Shown: positions 1 through 7,180, numbered from the stretch's first letter. The stretch: DNA of 34,593 nucleotides from Proteobacteria bacterium UBA2996 (GCA_002346525.1 DDZY01000013.1:1-34593); one strand, 5' to 3'. Numbers and translations: made by a program. Notes: generated by a model from the letters alone, not told the origin.

Positions 1-638
1 TCTATCAGGTGTTGTTGGGCGAGAGTACTTTCTCGGAGGCGGTGATCGCGAGCGACTCGGGGTTCGACGTGTTACCGGCTGAACCCGGTCTTGCTGGTGC
101 ACAGGCAGAGCTGACCCAGGGAGACGAAAGCGACAATCACCGCTTGCAACGTGTGCTGAGCGCGGTTCAGCAATACGACCTGATGCTGATTGACTGCCCA
201 CCGGCGCTGAATGTGCTGACATTGAACGCGCTTGTCGCGGCTCATTCCGTGCTGATTCCGGTGCAGTGTGAGTACTATGCCCTCGAGGGGCTGAGTGGGC
301 TGGATGATACTATCCGTCGACTGCAGTCGAGCGTTAACCCTTCGCTGACGATCGAGGGGCTGATTCGCACTATGTTTGATGGACGCAATTCACTGACCAA
401 TGAGGTCTCCGCCCAGTTGAGGCACTATTACCCCAATCTCGTCTATGAAACGGTGATTCCCCGAAACGTTCGTCTCGCCGAGGCACCGAGTTTTGGGAAA
501 TCGGTTATCGACTATGACCCGATTTGCCAGGGGGCGCTGGCCTACAAGCAGTTGGCCACCGAGATGCTGCAGAGCCTGCGCTCGTCAGAGACACCCGATG
601 CCAGCACGGTCGTGCCAGGAGTAGAACATGAGTCCTAA
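1..638 (+). CDS. parA: ParA/Soj chromosome-partitioning ATPase, C-terminal part (cut by window edge)
   Basis: Deviant-Walker ATPase that works with ParB and parS in chromosome segregation. The reading frame is open to the first base of the window, so the N-terminus with the P-loop lies outside; an internal GTG at 9 is not the real start. Visible family features are the Walker B stretch LMLIDCPP followed by LNVLTLNALVAA, the segment ALEGLSGL, and the C-terminal IPRNVRLAEAPSFGKSVIDYD typical of Soj-type ParA. It overlaps the parB start by 11 bases, the usual tight parAB coupling. Identification is from family knowledge and is firm; only the missing N-terminus is unknown. Confidence 0.95.
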   Translation, partial: YQVLLGESTFSEAVIASDSGFDVLPAEPGLAGAQAELTQGDESDNHRLQRVLSAVQQYDLMLIDCPPALNVLTLNALVAAHSVLIPVQCEYYALEGLSGLDDTIRRLQSSVNPSLTIEGLIRTMFDGRNSLTNEVSAQLRHYYPNLVYETVIPRNVRLAEAPSFGKSVIDYDPICQGALAYKQLATEMLQSLRSSETPDASTVVPGVEHES

Positions 639-1494
639 GGCGAGACTCGGCAAAGGCCTCGACGCGTTGCTGGGCAGCGCGCCATCGGCGCCGCATTCCA
701 CCCAGTCCGACCTTCGCCAGTTGCCGGTCGGTCAGATTCGCAAGGGTCGCTACCAGCCGCGCACAAGGATGGACGAGGCATCGCTCGAAGAGCTTGCTGC
801 TTCAATTTCCTCCCAGGGGATCGTTCAGCCGCTGCTGGTGCGGGAAACAGCCGGTGGCGGATACGAACTGATCGCAGGTGAACGCCGCTGGCGAGCCGCT
901 CAGCTTGCGGGTCTGACCGAGGTGCCCGCAGTGGTTCGGCGCGTGCCGGATGAAGCGGCGCTGGCAGTGGGGCTTATCGAAAATATCCAGCGCGAGAATC
1001 TCAATCCGATCGAGGAGGCGGCAGGTATTCAGCGCCTGCTTGATGAATTCGGATTGACGCACCAACAGGCAGCTGAAGCAGTCGGCCGATCACGGGTGGC
1101 GGTGAGCAATCTGCTCAGGCTGCTCAAACTCGATCCGAGCGTACGTGAGCATCTTGAGTCAGGCCGCATCGAAGCGGGTCACGCTCGGGCCCTGCTGGGG
1201 CTGCCCAAGGGTCAGCAGGTCGTTGCAGCGCAAGCCGTCATGCAGCGGCGACTGTCGGTTCGTCAGGCCGAGGAGCTTGTTCGCAGGATGCTGGAGCCAT
1301 CCGGGAAAACAGCGTCCAAGAAACCCAAGAACAAAAAAGGACGAAGTCGTGATATTCAGCGCCTCGAGGAAGCGCTGTCCGAAAAACTTGCGGCGCCGGT
1401 GCATCTGGAGTCGCGTGACGGGAAATCAGGTCGTTTGGTGATTGAGTACAACTCGCTCGACGAGCTCGACGGCATTATCGAGCGCTTGGACTAA
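628..1494 (+). CDS. parB: ParB/Spo0J chromosome-partitioning protein
   Basis: CTPase and DNA clamp that loads at parS and is segregated by ParA; 288 residues, normal for chromosomal ParB. The N-terminal peptide KARLGKGLDALLG matches the basic motif that stimulates ParA. GERRWRAAQ at about residues 84-92 and ENIQRENLNPIEEA at about 118-131 are the conserved CTP-binding ParB boxes. A helix-turn-helix follows at about 143-168 (THQQAAEAVGRSRVAVSNLL). A lysine-rich linker (KTASKKPKNKKGRSRD) precedes the C-terminal dimerisation domain. The ATG lies inside the end of parA, so translation is probably coupled. No parS-like 16-mer palindrome was noticed nearby. Confidence 0.97.
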   Translation: MSPKARLGKGLDALLGSAPSAPHSTQSDLRQLPVGQIRKGRYQPRTRMDEASLEELAASISSQGIVQPLLVRETAGGGYELIAGERRWRAAQLAGLTEVPAVVRRVPDEAALAVGLIENIQRENLNPIEEAAGIQRLLDEFGLTHQQAAEAVGRSRVAVSNLLRLLKLDPSVREHLESGRIEAGHARALLGLPKGQQVVAAQAVMQRRLSVRQAEELVRRMLEPSGKTASKKPKNKKGRSRDIQRLEEALSEKLAAPVHLESRDGKSGRLVIEYNSLDELDGIIERLD

Positions 1495-1502
1495 GTGCTT
1501 TC

Positions 1503-1994
1503 TTACTTGCGGCGTATCCCTATTTTGCGCCCTGCCTGATCGGGCGCCGGCAGCGATTCATGCGCTGCCATCATTTGATCGATCACCCCACTGACCTTCG
1601 GCGGAAACGGTGAGGTCCGCCGACTCTCAAGGCTGACGTGAATCATCATTTGCTCACTGGTGGCTGCAAGGTAGCCTGCTTCAGCGTGGAACAACCGCAG
1701 GAAATAGTGAACCCGCTTGCTGTCGGCGTCCAGCAGCTGACATGTGAGACGGATGGGATCGTCGAGATGCAATTCCTGCAGGTAGTTGATATGCATCTCC
1801 AGAGTGAATGTCGAAGATTTCTCTGTCTCGAGGTATTCCGGGGTAATGCCCATCTGGCACATGAACTCATCCACACCGCGATCAAAAGCCAGGACGTAAT
1901 AGGCCACGTTCATGTGGCCGTTGTAGTCAATCCACTCGGGCAACACACGTTGGCGGCCCACGTCGAGCTCTGCTTTAGCGAATTCTTGAGTCAT
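1503..1994 (-). CDS. hotdog-fold thioesterase, betainyl-CoA thioesterase-like
   Basis: A 163-residue single-domain acyl-CoA thioesterase of the 4HBT/hotdog superfamily. The signature is WIDYNGHMNVAYYVLAFDRGVDEF near residues 22-45, where the Asp/His region after the N-terminal strand is catalytic in the family. The wording of this motif (DYNGHMN..YY...FD.....F) resembles thioesterases associated with carnitine/betainyl-CoA breakdown, so a quaternary-amine thioester is a possible substrate, but this is inference. Its ATG overlaps the stop of the upstream thioredoxin-like gene by 4 bases, so the two are co-transcribed. It converges on parB with an 8-base gap. Confidence 0.8.
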   Translation of the reverse strand: MTQEFAKAELDVGRQRVLPEWIDYNGHMNVAYYVLAFDRGVDEFMCQMGITPEYLETEKSSTFTLEMHINYLQELHLDDPIRLTCQLLDADSKRVHYFLRLFHAEAGYLAATSEQMMIHVSLESRRTSPFPPKVSGVIDQMMAAHESLPAPDQAGRKIGIRRK

Positions 1995-2479
1995 GAGGGG
2001 TCCTGTCGTACGCGAAGATTTCGAATGGCTTGTTCGATGCCGTTGTCGACATAGGCGCCGTAATAGTCAGGAATGCTTACTCCTACAAGCGGCTGACGGA
2101 TCTGTGTTCCTGCGCCATCGAGAAATTCGAGCGTGGGCACGATCCTGATCCCGCGGTTTTTGGAAAAGGATCGATGACTAGTGACATCTCCACCGAAGCC
2201 CACGAGATAGAGATTCGTGTCGATGCGAACCTCCCGCAGCAGCATGCGATCCCGATATGCCGGATCTGCAACGATCAGATTGAAGACGCTCGCTTTTACC
2301 TCATCACAGTAGTGACAGTATTCGGCTGTGTAGATGAGTAGGATCGGCAGTTGCGCCGAGCGCGACGCGTCGGCGTCCTGCTGAAGATCAGAGGCAACAG
2401 GAATCTTTCCGGCCAGAACCGGCCCCATTGAGAGCCCTGCGAGCAAAAACACAGCGCAGAGGTATTTGACTAAAGGCAT
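1991..2479 (-). CDS. exported thioredoxin-fold protein with CHYC motif
   Basis: A 162-residue thioredoxin-like protein. The N-terminus from ATG 2479 is a good signal peptide (MPLVKYLCAVFLLAGLSMGPVLAG), so it probably acts in the periplasm. The redox motif CHYC follows the strand ILLIYTAEY, and a cis-proline region is present in IRIVPTLEF. It resembles SoxW/thioredoxin_7-type proteins that reduce or handle disulfides. A GTG at 2503 would add eight residues ahead of the signal peptide; ATG 2479 gives the cleaner leader. It lies 33 bases downstream of the DUF364-type gene and overlaps the following thioesterase by 4 bases, so all three may form one transcript. The partner substrate is unknown. 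Confidence 0.8.
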   Translation of the reverse strand: MPLVKYLCAVFLLAGLSMGPVLAGKIPVASDLQQDADASRSAQLPILLIYTAEYCHYCDEVKASVFNLIVADPAYRDRMLLREVRIDTNLYLVGFGGDVTSHRSFSKNRGIRIVPTLEFLDGAGTQIRQPLVGVSIPDYYGAYVDNGIEQAIRNLRVRQDPS

Positions 2480-2536
2480 GATGAAATTATATCTCGGCGT
2501 CACGGTCCCCCAAGCGGCGGGCCATCCCCACGCGGT

Positions 2537-3367
2537 TCAGGCCGTACGGATCATTTTCCGGATACCCGGATACTGATCACGCGTGATGCAGTACTTGGCG
2601 GTGCCCTCGGCCCAGGGTTGGCCTGCTTCCAACAGCCCCTCCAGCCGCGGTAGATCACAGACCATAATGCTGCCAACCACGTCGACGCCGCGATCGAAGA
2701 TCGGGTCCGGCAAACACGATGCGCTCGGCCCCACCAGGGCGATCTGTGCTCTTGGATCACAGTGGCTGAGCACATCATCCAGCGTATCGTTGATCAGGGT
2801 GGAGCCCGTGATCAATACGCGGTCGCACCCGCACAGGCGATCAGTTTGGTCGGTTACCTCAAAAGGGCCAGATCTGTCGAGGAATTGGGGGTCTTTCTCT
2901 ATGACGGTCAGTGCCCCGGGATAGTTTCCCCATTTCTTGATAAGCGGAGCAAAAAAACCAACCATGCCCACGTGATGGGCGTCGGCCAGATCAAGCCAGC
3001 CAAGCGGATCCGTTGCCCGGTCAAGCTCGAATCCAGCCGCCTTGAGCAGGTGCTGACTGACGGCGTTGAGCGCACCGAGCCCTACCGCTGTCGACAATGG
3101 GTCAGTACCCAGACAGTTTTTCACAAGGTCCAGGGTCGGCGCCTCAGTAAACTGTCGCAGGTCACACGTATCCAGACGCGACAAGGTATCATCCAGACCA
3201 GCAAAGAAAAACCCACAACTGCCGTCGGCGAGAGCGACGACTCCAAATTTCTTCCCCCGCTCCGGCGAAGTCGCCGCACGCGGTTTGTACAGACCACTAA
3301 CGGCGGGCAACTCCTTTTCCTCGCCCAGGGAAAGAACGAGATCAACCAGGTCGGATAATACAGTCAT
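2537..3367 (-). CDS. DUF364 (putative heavy-metal chelation) family protein
   Basis: About 276 residues from ATG 3367 (an in-frame ATG at 3394 would add nine). The C-terminal half has the pattern of DUF364 proteins: VGMVGFFAPLIKKW, DRVLITGSTLINDTLDDVL and the segment VGPSASCLPDPIFDRGVDVVG. This family has an enolase-like N-domain (DUF4213) and a Rossmann-like C-domain. Roles in metal or cofactor chelation are proposed but not established. The start codon overlaps, on the opposite strand, the first possible ATG of the plus-strand gene at 3366. No clear Shine-Dalgarno precedes either candidate start, so the start is uncertain. Likely first gene of a minus-strand operon with the thioredoxin-like and thioesterase genes. 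Confidence 0.75.
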   Translation of the reverse strand: MTVLSDLVDLVLSLGEEKELPAVSGLYKPRAATSPERGKKFGVVALADGSCGFFFAGLDDTLSRLDTCDLRQFTEAPTLDLVKNCLGTDPLSTAVGLGALNAVSQHLLKAAGFELDRATDPLGWLDLADAHHVGMVGFFAPLIKKWGNYPGALTVIEKDPQFLDRSGPFEVTDQTDRLCGCDRVLITGSTLINDTLDDVLSHCDPRAQIALVGPSASCLPDPIFDRGVDVVGSIMVCDLPRLEGLLEAGQPWAEGTAKYCITRDQYPGIRKMIRTA

Positions 3368-3770
3368 GGATGCGCAGGACAGTGAGGTCGGCATGCCGCG
3401 GGAGCGTCGAGTCTATAGCAAGTTTCGATCGCCGGATCTGATCGATATCGCCAATATGCGCCCCGGGGTATCGAGGGATCGCATCATCGAAGCCTGGGTC
3501 GCGACCCGTCTTTCCATTCACCAGGCCTTCTACCGCCCGAGTAACCAACTGCTCTATTTCTGTGATACAGCTGAGGGCGATACCAGTGATATCGTGGGCC
3601 AAACCCTGCTATCCCTCAAGTCGCCAAGGCCTTTAGAGCCGGTGCGTATCGATGCGTTGGGCGCGCTTTTTGTCGGGATCAAGGTGCGTGTGGAGCCAGA
3701 CGAATTCGCCGTGGTGAATACCGCCTTAAGGCTCAGCGGTATCAGCGTTGACCGCCTTGAAGATCTCTAG
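3366..3770 (+). CDS. conserved-looking hypothetical protein, 134 residues
   Basis: No family recognised. The protein is soluble, without signal peptide or membrane segment, and has mixed composition (SPDLIDIANMRPGVSRDRIIEAW, then IHQAFYRPSNQLLYFCDTAEGD). The ATG at 3366 overlaps the opposite-strand ATG of the DUF364-type gene. A second in-frame ATG at 3393 is preceded by GAGG at a 5-base spacing and is a better-supported start, giving 125 residues. Host-like codon use and a snug 8-base convergent gap to trmL support a real gene. The function is unknown, and the divergent pairing with the DUF364-type gene is the only contextual hint. Confidence 0.6.
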   Translation: MDAQDSEVGMPRERRVYSKFRSPDLIDIANMRPGVSRDRIIEAWVATRLSIHQAFYRPSNQLLYFCDTAEGDTSDIVGQTLLSLKSPRPLEPVRIDALGALFVGIKVRVEPDEFAVVNTALRLSGISVDRLEDL

Positions 3771-3778
3771 GCATTCTC

Positions 3779-4243
3779 TCAGACGCTGCCGGGATAACCA
3801 CACTGACGCCAAGCCTCAAACACCGCGACCGAGACTGCGTTGGCAAGGTTGAGACTGCGGCTTGTGGTGCACATCGGCAGCGTTAGCTGCTGGGCTTGCG
3901 GTACGCGGCGCCTGACATCATCGGGAAGGCCGCGGGTCTCAGGGCCGAACACCAATGCATCCCCGCTTTGGAACGCACAGTCACTGTGTCTCCGGACATG
4001 CTTGGTTGAGAACATGAAAGTGCGCTGAGGAGAAACTGTCTCAAGGAATGCATCCAGGTCGGCATGACGGCGCAGCGTGACCGCATCAGCATAGTCCAGT
4101 CCTGCGCGCCGGAGTGTGCGGTCGTTAATCGAAAAACCAATCGGCTCTATCAGATGAAGTTGTGACCCGGTGTTGGCGCATAAACGGATAATGTTGCCAG
4201 TATTTGGCGGAATTTCTGGTTGAAATAAGACTACGTGAAACAC
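3779..4243 (-). CDS. trmL: tRNA (cytidine/uridine-2'-O-)-methyltransferase TrmL, with replaced 5' end
   Basis: SPOUT-class enzyme that 2'-O-methylates the wobble base C34/U34 of tRNA-Leu; 154 residues, full family length. Motifs: IPPNTGNIIRLCANTG at residues 11-26, GPETRGLP at 100-107 (SAM-binding knot) and SRSLNLANAVSVAVFEAW at 128-145. It starts with GTG and has no obvious Shine-Dalgarno. The first ~22 codons use A/T-ending codons (TTA, CAA, CCA, GAA) unlike the rest of the gene. A second copy of these codons, with host-like usage and an ATG start, lies next to hemJ at 7200-7268. The gene therefore appears to have received its present 5' end from the inserted element. It is probably functional, now transcribed from element DNA. 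Confidence 0.93.
   Translation of the reverse strand: MFHVVLFQPEIPPNTGNIIRLCANTGSQLHLIEPIGFSINDRTLRRAGLDYADAVTLRRHADLDAFLETVSPQRTFMFSTKHVRRHSDCAFQSGDALVFGPETRGLPDDVRRRVPQAQQLTLPMCTTSRSLNLANAVSVAVFEAWRQCGYPGSV
4185..4198 (-). repeat. left attachment-site core (14-base direct repeat)
   Basis: Plus-strand cggataatgttgcc, encoding codons 16-20 of the intact trmL. It is identical to 7210-7223 and in the same orientation. Flanking similarity extends over the whole first 23 codons of trmL, interrupted by synonymous differences (shared patches ggcgca on one side and gtatt.ggcggaat on the other). Interpreted as one arm of an att duplication. A limitation is that both copies encode the same conserved peptide, so part of the identity reflects coding constraint. 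Confidence 0.65.
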
Positions 4244-4266
4244 TGTGTGCCAGATGTGTGCCTGAT

Positions 4267-4752
4267 TTACTCTAAATTTGGCAAGTCATCATCCAATTCG
4301 ATGGTGTCGCATTGCCGTTCCTTTTCCGCCTCAGTGCGATGATAGCGGACTACTGAAGCATGGTACTGCGCCCCGGGTTCTAACTGTTTCGCATGGGATG
4401 GTAGCGCGATATAACGCTGACCATTGATGGTAGTGCCGACAACTCCAAGGCAGACCGATGCTTGCCGTAACTCACTCACGGTGAACCCGTAGTATGCGCC
4501 ACGCTGTATCAAATGTTCAGCGCGACACGTACCACAGTTGTCCTTGAGAATTGAGTGCACTACTTCACCAGATGGTGTCTTTGGGTTGCCCAAGGTTTGT
4601 CTCTGGTGTATCCCATACACTGCCTGACGGTTCGGGATTATGGATTCCGTGGATCTTCCTCCTCAACTTCAAACTAATTCGCGATGGCCCCGAATGGCCA
4701 TCCTCACTCGGTCTCATTCTGAGCGTCGTGCTTTTCTACGTAGTATCAGCAT
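4267..4752 (-). pseudogene. unknown element gene downstream of the RNA polymerase, interrupted near its start
   Basis: The stretch just downstream of the polymerase has a strong start: AAGGAG, nine bases, then ATG at 4752. After about five codons (MLILR) the sequence becomes a 101-base fragment of a YfhO-type gene (4639-4739) and the frame stops. Past the fragment, an open frame resumes and runs to the stop at 4267. Read from a GTG at 4620 it gives 117 residues (GIHQRQTLGNPKTPSGEVV, then CGTC, then a hydrophilic acidic C-terminus IELDDDLPNLE). The frame is open upstream of that GTG to the fragment edge. I do not recognise the family. It may be a gene inactivated by the fragment, or a shorter gene re-initiated at GTG 4620. 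It ends 23 bases before the trmL start. Confidence 0.55.
4639..4739 (+). pseudogene. 101-base fragment of a YfhO-type membrane protein gene
   Basis: On the plus strand this stretch encodes WIPWIFLLNFKLIRDGPEWP and SSLGLILSVVLFY, nearly the same as part of the YfhO-type protein encoded at 13025-15520. By direct base comparison, 94 of 101 positions match 14879-14979 without gaps, in inverted orientation. Several differences are conservative or silent (D/E, V/I), suggesting the donor was a diverged functional homologue rather than this exact copy. It lies at the start of the second element gene. Both edges are abrupt. Confidence 0.85.
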
Positions 4753-4765
4753 ATGTTCGTTCTCC

Positions 4766-6745
4766 TTATGAAAATACGTTTGTGGCAGTGGCGTTTACCA
4801 CTGGTGGTCTGTTTTGTTCGTATGAAAATGCCGTATCTGGTGGTGTGCCAGTACGTTTTGGAAACTGGGTCGCATTTACCCAATCGTTCATTCGTCGTAC
4901 TGTTTCAAGGTCACGCCCCGTAACATCCTTACGGTGGTCCTGACCCTCTATCGACAGCGATGGGTTCATGCTCTCAATCAGCGCAAGGTTTGTCATGAGC
5001 ATCGTTTGTGTCTTGAAAACGTTGCTTGGGTGACTACCAAAACTGTCGTGTACCGAAACTACACGGTGCTCACTATTCGCCAACGTTGTGTGTACAAGGG
5101 ATGCGTCAAGGGAATGGATTACGTTCGCAAGACTGCTTGTTATCATCTTGTCGTAGTCCAATTCACCGGTAGGTGCGTGAGCGACAATCCGAGCGCGCCC
5201 TGTTGGCAGTGGTAGTTCACCAACTACCTTGTCGGTCTTTTCCTTGCGTACACGGCACAGGAAACCGGATGGGGATAACCATTGGACATATGGAAGTGAT
5301 GGAAGTCTGGACTTGTAGAACCGCCTCACGGCCTTGGAAAATTCCCTCGTTGCTGGTGCTGTTGACGCCAACAAGTCTATGGCGGTTTGTGCTATTCCGA
5401 TCAATCGCAGCGAGGGTGAATTGTCCCCACGTTTATCCTTCACGAACGTGAGGTCCAAAGTGTTCAAGTACGGCGCCTTCGCTGGGTTCAATAGCGCCCA
5501 ATCACGTAAACCCGTGGCAATAGTTCTAGCACCTGCTCCATAACTTCTCGGCATGACGGATTTCTTGATAATTGTTCTGCGCTCGGCACTATCAGCAGGC
5601 AGGTCCAACCGGTCACCAATGGCGCGGTACAGGTCATGATGACCGCCTCGCAGGTTGGTCATCTCGGCAAGGTCAGGGTCATTCATTACGATTGCTTGCC
5701 ACGCAAGTCCGCTACAGGTTTGGTCTATTGGCACAATCAGATGGGACGGGTCACCAACCTTTGTATTCGCCAGTTCAATACAGGCGCGTAGCAACTGCCA
5801 AGGTTCTGATGCCTGTAACCAACCGTCAGACAAACCTTCGGCATACTCAATCCACGTAGCGTGGTGGTCCTTGGCGTATTCGATACGTTCGTCTATGTCG
5901 CCCTTTTCGCCATTGCAGTTGGCGATGTGTAGGTATATGGCGCGTATGCCATCGTCAGTCAGTGGCACACCTTCAGCGAACTGAAGCAGTCCGCGGGCAA
6001 TGTCACCCTGTTGGAAGTTGATTGGTGACCGGGATATGTAGATGCGCCCTTGTTGGTCGAGGTGAACGCGATGATGGAAGGTGCTTCCAAGCAGGCGCTC
6101 GGCAGTTGCTATAACTTGCTTGTGTTGCTCATACTTGGTTGGATTGGATGTTGTGACACCAATACGCTGTGCTACTTCAAGCACGGGTTGGTTTATCTGG
6201 AACGGGATACCTTCAAGGCGGTGTACTGCGGTGACCCATGTGCTATCTGGTTGCACTTCAGGCGTGTAGCAGTCTGAGTACAGCAGTTGCCTACCGTCCT
6301 CGTCGATGCTGTTGGTCCACTCAGGGAAGGGACCTTCGGTGGAAAGATAACCTTCGGTCTGTCTTGCGGGTGAATACACTGACCATATTCGATACGGTTC
6401 AGTGCTATGGTCATTGGTTGGTTGTTCACCATTGTCCCGGCGTACTTCGTACAATCCGCTATGGACAGCGACGGATAACAACCATAACCCAATGTCGAAT
6501 TGTTCACGCCAAATCAAGGGTAGCTCGTGTGTGCTCGCTATGGCGGTGCCAATGCGGACGGCAGTGGACGCTACCTTTGAACCACTCGTAATCTGACCAA
6601 CGGCGATGGTGGCGACGCGCTCTGGATGCTGTATCAGTCCATGCTCTGTAAGGCACAGGTAACCGTGATGACGGCGCCCTCGTCTGTCCTCGTAATAGGC
6701 GCCTATCGTTCGCGATAGCACCTTTATAGTCGAATTTGTTTGCAT
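4766..6745 (-). CDS. single-subunit (T7/phage-type) DNA-directed RNA polymerase, compact form
   Basis: A 659-residue polymerase (T7 gp1 has 883). All catalytic landmarks are visible. The QGRIYISRSPINFQQGD block at 232-248 aligns with T7 RGRVYAVSMFNPQGND. Motif A is PIDQTCSG with Asp341. Motif B is R390...K394...Y402-G403 (KKSVMPRSYG). HSLDAS at 544-549 precedes motif C, VHDSFG with Asp567. The N-terminal domain and the thumb region before motif A are shorter than in T7: the segment FQINQPVLEVAQRI aligns near T7 residue 300 but begins at about 182. The C-terminus lacks the T7 FAFA end. Start ATG 6745 is preceded by GGGAG. It likely transcribes element or helper-phage promoters, which is inference. 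It is not interrupted, so it may be active. Confidence 0.93.
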   Translation of the reverse strand: MQTNSTIKVLSRTIGAYYEDRRGRRHHGYLCLTEHGLIQHPERVATIAVGQITSGSKVASTAVRIGTAIASTHELPLIWREQFDIGLWLLSVAVHSGLYEVRRDNGEQPTNDHSTEPYRIWSVYSPARQTEGYLSTEGPFPEWTNSIDEDGRQLLYSDCYTPEVQPDSTWVTAVHRLEGIPFQINQPVLEVAQRIGVTTSNPTKYEQHKQVIATAERLLGSTFHHRVHLDQQGRIYISRSPINFQQGDIARGLLQFAEGVPLTDDGIRAIYLHIANCNGEKGDIDERIEYAKDHHATWIEYAEGLSDGWLQASEPWQLLRACIELANTKVGDPSHLIVPIDQTCSGLAWQAIVMNDPDLAEMTNLRGGHHDLYRAIGDRLDLPADSAERRTIIKKSVMPRSYGAGARTIATGLRDWALLNPAKAPYLNTLDLTFVKDKRGDNSPSLRLIGIAQTAIDLLASTAPATREFSKAVRRFYKSRLPSLPYVQWLSPSGFLCRVRKEKTDKVVGELPLPTGRARIVAHAPTGELDYDKMITSSLANVIHSLDASLVHTTLANSEHRVVSVHDSFGSHPSNVFKTQTMLMTNLALIESMNPSLSIEGQDHRKDVTGRDLETVRRMNDWVNATQFPKRTGTPPDTAFSYEQNRPPVVNATATNVFS

Positions 6746-6770
6746 GACGCTCCCTCGTCCTATCCCTTAT

Positions 6771-6787
6771 CCCCGGTTCATCCGGGG
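6771..6787. promoter_or_regulatory. GC-rich hairpin in the RNA polymerase leader
   Basis: Perfect six-base arms CCCCGG / CCGGGG around a five-base loop, 26 bases upstream of the polymerase start codon. No U-tract follows on the minus strand, so it is not a standard terminator. It could be an mRNA leader structure, an attenuator or a protein-binding site controlling polymerase synthesis. Confidence 0.4.
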
Positions 6788-6838
6788 CAATGCGTAGTTT
6801 GTAATCTGCTCCATAGGTGGCGTAAATAAGGGCGATGC

Positions 6839-6853
6839 ACGGTATTACACCGT
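6839..6853. promoter_or_regulatory. small inverted repeat between the 100-residue ORF and the polymerase
   Basis: ACGGT-attac-ACCGT, an interrupted palindrome in the 132-base gap upstream of the polymerase gene. It could be an operator or a phage-type promoter element. On the minus strand it contains TAATAC, which recalls the start of the T7 promoter, but the rest does not match, so this is only a candidate. Confidence 0.3.
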
Positions 6854-6877
6854 ACACAACCCTGATTGACTACTGCA

Positions 6878-7180
6878 TCAACTACCCAGCGATACGCCAA
6901 TCACGCGGTTCTTGCGGTCGATAGATAAACCGTCAACGAACTTGTGAAAGTCGCAAGTGTCCCGAAGGTAGGTGTTTACCTTGTCCACCACTGACAGCGT
7001 TGTCGGATTGGTAATCGGTTTGGATAACCAGTCGTACAAATTACTGCGCTCGTCAAATGGAAGGTCCTTGTCGGTCGTCAATGCGGTTGGTGTGTAACCA
7101 AATCCGTAACAGGAAACCTGCCATTTACCAATGAGCGGTTTACCCTCGACGGCGAGGCGCTCTCCTTCAACGGGTGCCAT
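6878..7180 (-). CDS. unknown element protein, up to 100 residues
   Basis: Open frame at the right end of the element, upstream of the polymerase and in the same direction. The translation contains GKWQVSCYGFGYTPTALTTD, then DLPFDERSNLYDWLSKPITN and a C-terminal VDGLSIDRKNRVIGVSLGS. It is not a family I recognise, and no helix-turn-helix or recombinase motif is evident. The ATG at 7180 lies only about 20 bases inside the trmL junction. The stranded trmL fragment reads through the junction and stops inside this ORF with a TGA directly followed by AGGAG. The true start is therefore uncertain. Candidates for its role are a directionality factor, a polymerase modulator or an anti-host protein, all speculative. 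Confidence 0.5.
   Translation of the reverse strand: MAPVEGERLAVEGKPLIGKWQVSCYGFGYTPTALTTDKDLPFDERSNLYDWLSKPITNPTTLSVVDKVNTYLRDTCDFHKFVDGLSIDRKNRVIGVSLGS

Noticed and set aside
2762..3358. 198-codon plus-strand open frame
   Set aside because: It is antisense to the DUF364-type gene and composition is that of a shadow frame.
4551..4943. 130-codon plus-strand frame containing the YfhO-like peptide
   Set aside because: Only about 34 codons (4639-4739) match YfhO; the rest is antisense to the polymerase or unrelated, so it is a fragment and not a gene.
4934..6596. Several plus-strand open frames of 60-117 codons opposite the RNA polymerase gene
   Set aside because: They lie fully antisense to a gene with clear catalytic motifs, have no protein family character and no ribosome sites.
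6839..6860. Possible T7-type promoter
   Set aside because: Only TAATAC matches the T7 consensus; the initiation region does not, and no second copy of a similar element was found in the insertion.
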